From: Sedimentisphaerales bacterium
GTDB lineage: Bacteria > Planctomycetota > Phycisphaerae > Sedimentisphaerales > Anaerobacaceae
Reading direction: 5' to 3'
DNA length: 32,797 nucleotides
NCBI GenBank assembly: GCA_016932835.1
Contig: JAFGCD010000010.1
Span: forward strand, 1-32,797
Shown here: positions 17,069 to 24,445 of the stretch, piece by piece
How positions within the stretch are numbered: position 1 is the stretch's first letter
Layout: each line of letters begins with the position of its first letter
The notes under the pieces: model-generated
The model's input: the letters and a program-made list of their open reading frames with translations, nothing else
Told to the model about the DNA's origin: nothing
The model's database searches: none
Made by a program: the position numbers and the translations under genes

Positions 17069-18323
17069 CTGTGCCCATTCGCTCCAGTTTCAATATGAGG
17101 CTCACGATGCGATGCTTTTTGATCTTCTCAACGGTGAAATCGAGGTTCTTCAGTCTGGCGACATCGCCGTTCTTGGGCATCTTGCCCAACAACACCGTAA
17201 CCAGCCCGCCCACTGTGCATATACGCGTCTCGGTTACATCGATCCCGAATGCTTCGGCCCAGTCGTGAATCGCAAGGCTCCCCGCCAGCCGATATTCAAA
17301 AGGCCCGACCTGTTCAATCGACTCGGCCTCGTCATCGGCTTCTATCTGCCCGAAAAGCTCCTCGGCAATATCCTCCAGGCGGACTAAACCGGCAATCCCG
17401 CCGTATTCATCCACAACTACGGCAGTATCGCTCTGACTCCGCCGGAAAAATTCCAACAGTGATTCCACCGTCTTCTGCTCCGGCACAAAATGCACATCCT
17501 CGATCAACTCCTTGATTTCGGTCTCAGGTTCGGCAAGAAGCCGCCGGAAATATACCATCCCGAGAATATTATCGATGCTCTCAGAGTACACGGGCATCTT
17601 CGTCAGGCCGTTGGCCAAAAGCACTTCTTTGATTCGTTCGCGGGATTCCTCCACCGAGCACGCAACCATATCGACGCGTGGACGCATTACATGACGAACC
17701 TTCAGAAACCCCAACTCAACGACCTCGGTCAGGAGCTTGTTCTCGTCGGACGTGATCAGCCCCTGCCTTCGGGTGGTCTCGATCAAAGACCGAAATTCCT
17801 TGGCCGTCAGCGACCGAGGCGCCCTCGAAGGCCCGAGAAGAACCCGAAGAGCCGGCTCCAGAATAGCCGCCTTGAACACGAATTGTAGAGGGCCGAAAAC
17901 CTTCAGCCATATATATGCCGGCCCGACTGCGATTATACTCATATTGCGCGAGCCTGCATAAGCAAGTGATTTCGGGAGTATCTCCCCGGCAAGCACCAGA
18001 ACAATGAAGCTCAAAAACGCCGCTGCCCCCGCCGCAATCAGTCCGGCCTCCTCCTTAATCCGCATCGTCACAACGCTCGAAACGGAGAAATACAAAACAT
18101 TTACCGCCATATTCCCGAAAAGAAGGCTGTTCAGCAGATGTCCGGGCTTTTCCAGAATCGCAGCAACTAACCTCTGCAGGGCGTGTCGCGATTCACGTAA
18201 CAGTCTTGTCTGTCTGTTGGAAAGATTGAAAAAAGCTGTTTCAGAACCCGAAAAAAATCCGGAGCATACCATCAGCACACACATCAAAATAATATGCCCG
18301 AGATTTTGATAAATCAGTCGCAC
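17058..18323 (-). CDS. HlyC/CorC-type transporter (DUF21-CBS-CorC_HlyC)
   Basis: The 421-residue product shows [17 protein letters not shown] at the start of the DUF21 membrane domain, [16 protein letters not shown] near 110-125, a CBS pair ([46 protein letters not shown]-like, with [11 protein letters not shown]) over about 205-335, and a C-terminal CorC_HlyC domain ([33 protein letters not shown]). The full set of three domains is that of ion-efflux accessory proteins in bacteria. The start is uncertain: GTG 18323 was chosen; a TTG at 18329 is 2 codons upstream and neither has a clear ribosome site. It is first in a leftward unit with the truncated paralogue and the glycosyltransferase. Confidence 0.92.
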   Translation of the reverse strand: [421 protein letters not shown]

Positions 18324-18439
18324 GATCAACTATATACTGCTCAAGATTGAAAATCCCGTTTGTTCGCGGCCAAGTGGCTTTACAATAATAATTTATGATC
18401 CCACTCGCGGGAATTTACTGCCCTGAAGGCTATACCTGA

Positions 18440-19216
18440 CTATGATCTGGGCAGGGCGATCTTGAACGTGCTTCCCTCACCGGGCTTCGACTCAACAGAG
18501 ATCGTCCCGTTGTGTGCCTGCATAACCCTCCTGCAAAACGCCAGCCCGAGCCCGGCGCCCAGACGTCCGGACGGCAGCTTGCCGTCTTTCTTCGTCGTGA
18601 AGAACGGCTCGAATATCTCTTGCAGGTTCGAAGCTTCGATTCCCGCTCCGGTATCGGCAACCGTTATCTCAACCGCATCGGTTCTCTCCTTCGCCCCGAT
18701 ATACAAGGTTCCGCCCCGGCTCAGCATCGCTTCGCGGGCATTGAGCAGAAGGTTCATCAACACCTGCTGCAACTGCACGGGAACCGCCCAAACTTCCACA
18801 TCCTCGGCAACGGCAACGTTGACCCTTATCCCGTCTTTTTCAAAATCGCGGGCGAGGCACCCGAAAACATCGTCGAGCAAGCCCCTCAAGCCGCAACGCA
18901 CCTTTTCCTGCTTCTGACCATTGGCCAGAGCCATCATACTCTCCACAATTTTACCTGCACGCTCGCAATTCTTAACCGCCTTGCCGAGCGCCTTCTTGCC
19001 CAATTCAACATCATCCGGATTCGCCAGCGCCAAACCCGCATAAGTCCCGATTGGAGCCAGAAGATTGTTGATCTCGTGAGCTATCATATAGCTGGCCGCA
19101 CCCATATTGGCAAGGTGCTGCAGTTCGTTGATCTCCGTTGCCAAAGCGGCATTCTCCTGACGCCGTTTCTCGACATCCCTGTACAAACTGAGCCGTTTTT
19201 CAGTAAAACTTGCCAA
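18440..19216 (-). CDS. soluble sensor histidine kinase (NtrB-like HisKA and HATPase)
   Basis: The 258-residue product contains an N-terminal coiled coil (about 1-40), the H box IAHEINNLLAPI, the N box QVLMNLLLNAREAM, the G1 box VADTGAGI, the F box EPFFTTK and G2 box GAGLGLAFCRRVMQAHNG. It autophosphorylates the His of IAHEIN and passes the phosphate to a response regulator. There is no membrane span and no PAS or GAF sensor domain, so the input must come from a partner or the coiled coil. The TTG at 19216 was chosen because AGGAG lies 7 bases upstream; a TTG at 19237 gives 7 more residues but no ribosome site. It is divergent from the 89-residue gene. A lone response regulator lies at 23640. 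Confidence 0.9.
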   Translation of the reverse strand: MASFTEKRLSLYRDVEKRRQENAALATEINELQHLANMGAASYMIAHEINNLLAPIGTYAGLALANPDDVELGKKALGKAVKNCERAGKIVESMMALANGQKQEKVRCGLRGLLDDVFGCLARDFEKDGIRVNVAVAEDVEVWAVPVQLQQVLMNLLLNAREAMLSRGGTLYIGAKERTDAVEITVADTGAGIEASNLQEIFEPFFTTKKDGKLPSGRLGAGLGLAFCRRVMQAHNGTISVESKPGEGSTFKIALPRS

Positions 19217-19223
19217 TTCTGCG

Positions 19224-19228
19224 CTCCT
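19224..19228 (-). promoter_or_regulatory. Shine-Dalgarno deciding a TTG start for the kinase
   Basis: AGGAG on the minus strand, 7 bases before TTG 19216, is the best ribosome site in the region and points to this TTG rather than the one at 19237. Confidence 0.5.
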
Positions 19229-19249
19229 GCTATACAATCATCCGTGATT

Positions 19250-19277
19250 TTGAGTCTTGAGTCTGTGGTCTTATGCT
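19250..19277 (+). promoter_or_regulatory. candidate promoter with tandem TGAGTCT repeat
   Basis: TTGAGT (19250-19255), 16 bases, TATGCT (19272-19277) fits a weak sigma70 promoter for the 89-residue gene. The heptamer TGAGTCT occurs twice head to tail at 19251-19257 and 19258-19264, overlapping the -35 box, so a regulator could bind there. Confidence 0.3.
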
Positions 19278-19375
19278 TTATATCGACTGTTGATACGCTT
19301 TTTCTTGAGCAATGTCGTAGGCGGCAGAGACAGCAAGACTGCGGCATAAGGCATCCGAAATACGATGTGCGAAAG

Positions 19376-19645
19376 ATGAATGAGCAAAGGATTCTCGAAG
19401 AATTATTGACGTTATTGGATGCCAACGGCGTCGCAATACGCAACGAAGCACTCGGCGGCAGCGGCGGGGGGCTGTGCACCGTAAAGGGCCGCTCCATATT
19501 CTTCCTCGACACCCAGGCGCAATCATCCGACGTCGCAGCACTCTGCGCAGAAGCCATCGCAAAGGTAGTGGACATCGAAAGCATCTACATACGTCCCGAA
19601 GTCAGGCAGTTCATCGAAAATCGTAACAGGCAGGCTGCTCTTTAG
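19376..19645 (+). CDS. small conserved-looking cytoplasmic protein, unknown function
   Basis: This 89-residue product starts MNEQRILEELLTLLDANG and continues with AIRNEALGGSGGGLCTVKGR, then a predicted strand-turn FFLDTQAQSSDVAALCAEAI and a C-terminal helix RPEVRQFIEN. No signal peptide or membrane span is present. The Gly-rich loop with one Cys and the following Asp are the striking parts. I have a sense that similar short proteins occur in planctomycetes but cannot name a family. It lies 12 bases before the SUMF1/sialidase gene on the same strand, so the two are likely co-transcribed. The ATG has no good ribosome site; a GTG at 19367 is an alternative. The longer reading frame through this region is antisense to the kinase gene. 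Confidence 0.65.
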   Translation: MNEQRILEELLTLLDANGVAIRNEALGGSGGGLCTVKGRSIFFLDTQAQSSDVAALCAEAIAKVVDIESIYIRPEVRQFIENRNRQAAL

Positions 19646-19657
19646 GTCCCGATTCGA

Positions 19658-22600
19658 ATGAGAAGACTCTACCTGTTAGCACTGATAGCGATAGCGGCAG
19701 GCCGGCTCAATGGCTCGCCGGCGTCTGATTTTGCGACAATCGCAGGAGAGAACTCAATTGGAATGAAACTCGCACGACTCGGCCCGAACTCATTTCTCAT
19801 GGGTCAGGCCGAAGGCGGTGACTGGGATGAGAAGCCCGCCCATAATGTCACCATCTCAAGAGGTTTCTTCATCTCGACCACCGAAGTCACCAACGCCCAA
19901 TATGAGCTCTTCGATCCCGACCATAAGAAACTGCGAGGTAAATTCGGCTTCTCAAAAGACGACGACGAAGCCGTGGTGTTCGTAACCTGGCATGACGCCG
20001 TCGCTTTCTGCAACTGGTTCTCCGAGAAGGAAGGAAGGACCTATCGCCTGCCTACCGAGGCCGAGTGGGAATACGCCTGCCGAGCTGGCACAACAACGCC
20101 ATACAGTGCAGGCGACCGACTGCCCAAAGAATACCACAAGAACCAGAAGATCAACTGGGACCCAACTCCGGTCTCGCTGAAAGTAGCGGCGACGCCGCCG
20201 AATCCATGGGGCCTTTACGATATGCACGGCAACGTCGAGGAATGGTGCGCCGATTGGTACGGCCCATACGGTCCCTCCGACCAGACCAACCCGGCAGGGC
20301 CTTCAACCGGCGATTTCCGCGTCCTTCGCGGCGGCGCACACGGAATGAGAGTCGAGTACCTCCGCTCGGCCAATCGTTCCGGAACACTCCCTCAAGACAA
20401 GTCATGGTTCATCGGATTCCGCGTCGTTCAGGCCGATTATCCCGATACACAGCCGTCGCCGCCAGCACAGGAACCGCTCAACCGCCGCAACATCAGGCAA
20501 GCGGTCCCCAAAGAACTCGCCGGCGGGTCTGACCCGAAAATACCGTACTTCCGAGGCCCGATTCAATATGTTAAGCTCCCACAGCGTTCCGAAGGCCCGA
20601 TGTACTCCAGGCACAATCACGACCCGGCCCTTATAGATTGCCCCAACGGCGACATGCTTGCTATATGGTATTCCTGCTGCACCGAAGCAGGCAGAGAGCT
20701 TGCAATACTCGCCAGCAGGCTGCGATACGGCTCCGATTCCTGGGACCCGGCATCGATTTTCTGGGATGCTCCCGACCGCAACGACCACGCGCCGGCCCTA
20801 TACTACGACGGCCGCAAAACAATTTACCATATCAACGGCCTCTCCGCAGGAGCAACTTGGGGCTCGATGGCACTGGTAATGCGAACTTCAACCGATAGTG
20901 GTGCAACCTGGTCGCACGCGGCAATAATCGCTCCGGAACATACATACCGTCACCAGCCTGTCCAATCCGTCTTCCAGTCTTATGAGGGCTTCATAATCTT
21001 GCCATGCGACGCCGTACCGGGCGGAACAGGAGGAACCGCAGTACACATCAGCCGAGACAACGGCAAAACATGGTACGACCCGGGTCAAGCCCGTCGGGCC
21101 CCGGAGTTCAAAAAGGGCGAAAAAGGCGAATGGATAGCGGGAATACATGCGGCAGTCGTCCAACTCAGAGACGGCAGCCTCATGGCCCTCGGACGAGGTG
21201 ACAATATCCAAGGCCAAATGCCGATGAGCATCTCCGACGACATGGGAAGAACCTGGAAATACTCGCCGAGTCCCTTTCCCCCGATAAGCTCCGGCCAGAG
21301 ACTCATACTTCGACGCCTTAACCAGGGCCCTATTTTGCTTGTCAGCTTCACCGACAGGAGAAAGGGCTGGACCATATCCCAATTCGATAAACGGCATGTT
21401 TTTGGAATGTTTGCCGCGCTGTCGTTCGACGAAGGAAAAACCTGGCCTGTCAAGCGACTGATTACGCCCGGAGGACCACGCAAAGAAGTGGACGGAGGAG
21501 GCAACACCGGACGCTTCAATATAGACGATACCCATGCCGAACCAGCCGGATACCTCGCCGCCACTCAAACGCCCGACAATCTGATCCACCTGATAACCAG
21601 CAAACAGCACTACGCATTCAACCTCGCCTGGCTGACCGAACACGCCCAATCCGATTATAAGGCCGATGCCAACGTCCCCGGCGTCGTCATTGACCACAGC
21701 CCCGCTGAATCCCGCCGTTATATCGGTTCGCCCGCAATCGCGATCCTCCCGAACGGCAGTTACGTTGCCTCTCACGACTTCTTCGGCCCCGGGAGCAAAA
21801 ATAATCGCTCAGCCGTCTTCCGCTCGGAAGATAAAGGCCGCACATGGAAAAAGCTAACCGAGTTGACCGGCCAATGGTGGTCCTCTCTCTTTGTCCACAA
21901 CGGTTCACTCTACATCATCGGCACGACCACAGAATACGGCAAAGCCGTAATCCGCCGCTCGGACGACAATGGCCAAACATGGACCGACCCGAAAGACGCT
22001 CGTACCGGCCTGCTGTTCGCGGAAGGGCAGTACCACTGCGCCCCGGTTCCCCTCGTAGTTCATAAAGGCAGAATATTCAGGGCTATGGAAGACCGAAACC
22101 CGCCAAGGGACTGGGGAGTAAACTTTCGCAGCTTTGTGATTTCGGCGCCGGTGGAAGCAGACCTACTCAACGCCGAGAGCTGGACCGCAACCAACCGCCT
22201 TCGCTTTGATCAGGCTTGGCCAGGCAGGGCATGGCTCGAAGGCAATATCGTTGTAACACCACAGGGCGGCCTCGTAAACATCCTCCGCGTACAGAGACAG
22301 GACGAAGAAACCGCCGCCGTCGTCCGAATATCACAGGACGGCAAGACTGCGTCTTTCGACCCGGAAAAGGATTTCATCCATTTCTACGGCGGAACAAACA
22401 AGTTCACGATACGTTTCGATCCCACGACCGGGCTTTATTGGTCAATCGTCAATAAGCAGAAAGACCCGCCTGCCTATCGCAACAACTTAACCCTCGTGAC
22501 CTCATCAGATTTGACGAATTGGATAGTCCGGTCGGTAATAATGCACCACCCCGACAGCACCACCCATGCCTTCCAGTACATAGACTGGCTCTTTGACGGC

Positions 22601-22732
22601 GAAGACATCATAGCAGTCTCGCGCACAGCCTTCGACGACGCCCTCGGCGGCGCCCACAGGGCGCATGACGCAAATTACATGACGTTCCACCGAATCGAGA
22701 ACTTCCGCAGGTTTGTTGGCAGTAAGGAGTAA
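19658..22732 (+). CDS. secreted SUMF1-fold domain fused to two sialidase-like propellers
   Basis: The 1024-residue product has a signal peptide (about 1-20), then a SUMF1/formylglycine-enzyme-like domain at about 28-258: FLMGQAEGGDWDEKPAH, TTEVTNAQYE, RLPTEAEWEYACRAGTT, LYDMHGNVEEWCADWYG and RVLRGGAHGMR. The paired active-site cysteines that follow RGG in true formylglycine enzymes are absent, so it is not a sulfatase activator; a binding or structural role is likely. From about 300 on it is sialidase-like, with Asp boxes STDSGATW (411), SRDNGKTW (465), SDDMGRTW (526), SFDEGKTW (589), SEDKGRTW (723) and SDDNGQTW (768). The gap between 596 and 723 and the two sets suggest two propellers, the second ending near ANYMTFHRIENFRRF. 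It may cleave or bind acidic or other sugars outside the cell. The ribosome site is weak. Confidence 0.88.
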   Translation: MRRLYLLALIAIAAGRLNGSPASDFATIAGENSIGMKLARLGPNSFLMGQAEGGDWDEKPAHNVTISRGFFISTTEVTNAQYELFDPDHKKLRGKFGFSKDDDEAVVFVTWHDAVAFCNWFSEKEGRTYRLPTEAEWEYACRAGTTTPYSAGDRLPKEYHKNQKINWDPTPVSLKVAATPPNPWGLYDMHGNVEEWCADWYGPYGPSDQTNPAGPSTGDFRVLRGGAHGMRVEYLRSANRSGTLPQDKSWFIGFRVVQADYPDTQPSPPAQEPLNRRNIRQAVPKELAGGSDPKIPYFRGPIQYVKLPQRSEGPMYSRHNHDPALIDCPNGDMLAIWYSCCTEAGRELAILASRLRYGSDSWDPASIFWDAPDRNDHAPALYYDGRKTIYHINGLSAGATWGSMALVMRTSTDSGATWSHAAIIAPEHTYRHQPVQSVFQSYEGFIILPCDAVPGGTGGTAVHISRDNGKTWYDPGQARRAPEFKKGEKGEWIAGIHAAVVQLRDGSLMALGRGDNIQGQMPMSISDDMGRTWKYSPSPFPPISSGQRLILRRLNQGPILLVSFTDRRKGWTISQFDKRHVFGMFAALSFDEGKTWPVKRLITPGGPRKEVDGGGNTGRFNIDDTHAEPAGYLAATQTPDNLIHLITSKQHYAFNLAWLTEHAQSDYKADANVPGVVIDHSPAESRRYIGSPAIAILPNGSYVASHDFFGPGSKNNRSAVFRSEDKGRTWKKLTELTGQWWSSLFVHNGSLYIIGTTTEYGKAVIRRSDDNGQTWTDPKDARTGLLFAEGQYHCAPVPLVVHKGRIFRAMEDRNPPRDWGVNFRSFVISAPVEADLLNAESWTATNRLRFDQAWPGRAWLEGNIVVTPQGGLVNILRVQRQDEETAAVVRISQDGKTASFDPEKDFIHFYGGTNKFTIRFDPTTGLYWSIVNKQKDPPAYRNNLTLVTSSDLTNWIVRSVIMHHPDSTTHAFQYIDWLFDGEDIIAVSRTAFDDALGGAHRAHDANYMTFHRIENFRRFVGSKE

Positions 22733-22738
22733 CCGATA

Positions 22739-23107
22739 ATGACACGCAGGTCCATCTTTGTCGTTCTGGTCATATTCATAGCGGGCTGTGCCGAGCCCAA
22801 GAATTCCGTATGGTATAATCCGCAAAAAAACGTAGAGCAGGCCGAGAAGGATATGAAGCAATGCTACCTCGACGCATTCATCGCAAAACAGGAGATAGAG
22901 GCTCCTCACGGACGTACCGAACAAGAGAACGACCCTCGAAAACTTATCGAATCGCTTGCCGCTGACTGCATGAAAGAGGCCGGTTATCACCGTCAGGCGC
23001 CGGACAAACTGTCTCCGGAAGTAAACATTAAGAGCGGTGTCGCGCATACAATGCCTTATTCGATAGCGGGAAAACAGGCCGACAATACCGCAAATCCGAC
23101 GGAGTAG
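22739..23107 (+). CDS. small lipoprotein, unknown function
   Basis: The 122-residue product begins MTRRSIFVVLVIFIAGC, with a lipobox ending at Cys17, and is followed by a hydrophilic, helix-prone region (NVEQAEKDMKQCYLDAF, DPRKLIESLAADCMKEAGYH). AAGGAG at 22724-22729, inside the end of the sialidase gene, lies 9 bases before the ATG, so translation is well supported and probably coupled. Two further Cys in the helical part (in KQCYLDAF and ADCMKEAG) could form a disulfide. I do not recognise the family. It sits between the sialidase and the PfpI-type gene, 6 bases and 5 bases from each, in one operon. Confidence 0.75.
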   Translation: MTRRSIFVVLVIFIAGCAEPKNSVWYNPQKNVEQAEKDMKQCYLDAFIAKQEIEAPHGRTEQENDPRKLIESLAADCMKEAGYHRQAPDKLSPEVNIKSGVAHTMPYSIAGKQADNTANPTE

Positions 23108-23112
23108 AAAAA

Positions 23113-23634
23113 ATGGCAAAACCAAGAATAGCCGTTATGGTCGATGAAATGTATCAGGTCCTCGAAGTCTGGTATCCGTATTATCGACTCAAAGAAGCAG
23201 GTTTCGACGTTAATTTCGTTGCCGCCGAGGCAAATAAGCAATATCATTCGAAGGAAGGCTATCCCTGCCTCTCCGATACCGCTGCGGGTCGGGCAAACGC
23301 CGCCGATTATGACTGTATGGTCGTGCCGGGAGGTTTCGCCCCTGACTTCATGCGAAGAAGTCAAGAGGTTATAAAGTTCGCAAGAGATCTTGTGGATGCG
23401 GGAAAAGTAATAGCCGCCATCTGTCACGGCGGATGGCTCTTGTGCAGCACCAACGCTTACAAAGGAAAGAAGGCAACCTGTTTTATGGCGATCAAGGACG
23501 ACATAACAAACGCCGGCGCCGAGTATGTCGATGCCGAATGCGTCGTTGACGGCAACTTGATAACGTCACGAATGCCGGACGATTTACCCGCTTTTTGCAC
23601 TGCTGTTATCGATGCCTTAAAAATACCGGAGTGA
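23113..23634 (+). CDS. PfpI/DJ-1-type cysteine protein (class I GATase-like)
   Basis: The 173-residue product matches the PfpI family: Glu12 in VDEMY, YPYYRLKEAGFDV, VPGGFAPDFMR, the nucleophile elbow AICHGGWLL with Cys104-His105, and IKDDITNAGAEYVDAE followed by VVDGN and TSR. Cys, His and the early Glu are in the positions of the archaeal PfpI peptidase, so the site looks complete. Members act as intracellular peptidases, glyoxalases or deglycases and often respond to stress; which applies is not visible. GGAG is 8 bases before the ATG. It lies 5 bases after the small lipoprotein stop and 5 bases before the response regulator gene. Confidence 0.93.
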   Translation: MAKPRIAVMVDEMYQVLEVWYPYYRLKEAGFDVNFVAAEANKQYHSKEGYPCLSDTAAGRANAADYDCMVVPGGFAPDFMRRSQEVIKFARDLVDAGKVIAAICHGGWLLCSTNAYKGKKATCFMAIKDDITNAGAEYVDAECVVDGNLITSRMPDDLPAFCTAVIDALKIPE

Positions 23635-23639
23635 CACTA

Positions 23640-24131
23640 ATGACCAAATCTAAGACACAGCAAGAGCCCGAAAAAACGCCCGCCATTCTCGTCGTGGATG
23701 ATAATCCGCAGAATCTCGAACTCCTGCAGGCATATCTCGAAGACACCGATTGCCGAACCGTTCCCGCCCAGGACGGTCTCCAGGCCCTCGAAATCATCGC
23801 AGAGGACCCGCCCGATCTCATACTCCTCGATATAATGATGCCCAAAATGAGCGGATTCGAGGTCTGCAGAAGACTGAAGAATAACCCCGCAACCGCGGAT
23901 ATACCAATAATAATGGTAACGGCTTTGACCGAGTTCGGTGACATCGAGAGAGGAATCGATTCCGGCACAGACGATTTTCTCAGCAAGCCCGTCAACAAAC
24001 TCGAATTGCTGACCCGTGTTAAGACAATGCTCAAGCTCAAACACCTCTCGGACCGCCTCGAAAGAACCCTCGCATACCTCAGCGAAATAGAGAAGCAGGC
24101 CAACGCGGCAAAATCGGACAAGCAGGAATAA
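23640..24131 (+). CDS. stand-alone response regulator (receiver domain only)
   Basis: The 163-residue product has a complete receiver domain at about 15-130: acidic pair Asp20-Asp21 in VVDDNPQN, phospho-acceptor Asp64 in LLDIMMPKMSG, Thr94 in VTALTE and Lys116 in LSKPVNK. The remaining 35 residues form a likely coiled-coil helix (LSDRLERTLAYLSEIEKQ), with no DNA-binding or enzymatic output domain. Such proteins signal by protein contact, as in CheY-like or phosphorelay proteins. GGAG 8 bases upstream fixes the ATG at 23640; an ATG 15 codons earlier lies inside the preceding gene. It is the last gene of the sialidase operon. The only histidine kinase in the window is at 18440, a possible partner. 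Confidence 0.93.
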   Translation: MTKSKTQQEPEKTPAILVVDDNPQNLELLQAYLEDTDCRTVPAQDGLQALEIIAEDPPDLILLDIMMPKMSGFEVCRRLKNNPATADIPIIMVTALTEFGDIERGIDSGTDDFLSKPVNKLELLTRVKTMLKLKHLSDRLERTLAYLSEIEKQANAAKSDKQE

Positions 24132-24445
24132 ACTTTTACAGTCTGAAGACCCCTGAGTCTGCCGCGTAGCCGGAAAATCTAAAGATAACAACACCGGCTC
24201 ACCGGGGCAGGGGGGCAACACCCGATAACCGCCTTCTAAAACCCCGACAATCCCTACAGCCTACACAACCCCGCATCACACCCCGAAAAATACACGCCCC
24301 TGCGGTCTAATTGGTCCCATTGCGATTAACACGTTCGTATAGATTGTCGATATTCTGCGTATTGGCACGAGCGGAGCGAATTACAGCCCGCAGCCACCGA
24401 AGCTGCCGACAACTATTGACTAAAGAACCGTGCATAAGAGGGTGT
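24132..24445. other. 314-base gap without a supported gene
   Basis: No gene is supported here. A TGAGTCT heptamer lies at 24154-24160, like those at 19251-19264. G-runs at 24204-24207 and 24210-24215 are followed by five C-runs (24242, 24252, 24269, 24281, 24297), so the minus strand carries spaced GGGG runs. No clear hairpin with a T-run was seen. The reading frame of the next gene extends back to 24311, but without a ribosome site. Confidence 0.5.

Noticed and set aside
18512-19645. Long plus-strand reading frame of 377 codons covering the kinase gene and the 89-residue gene
   Set aside because: Its first two thirds lie antisense to the clear histidine kinase gene and have no protein character; only the part from 19376 is supported.
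19646-19657. tRNA-like T-arm motif near GATTCGAAT
   Set aside because: No matching acceptor, D or anticodon arms surround it; the match is short and lies between two genes.
19742-20430. Reading the SUMF1 domain as a sulfatase-activating formylglycine enzyme
   Set aside because: The active-site cysteine pair that should follow RGG is absent, and no sulfatase gene is in the window.
24311-24445. Upstream extension of the TPR gene to ATG 24311
   Set aside because: No ribosome site is seen before it and the extra 45 residues are Arg/Ser-rich without repeat pattern, while GAGG precedes ATG 24446.
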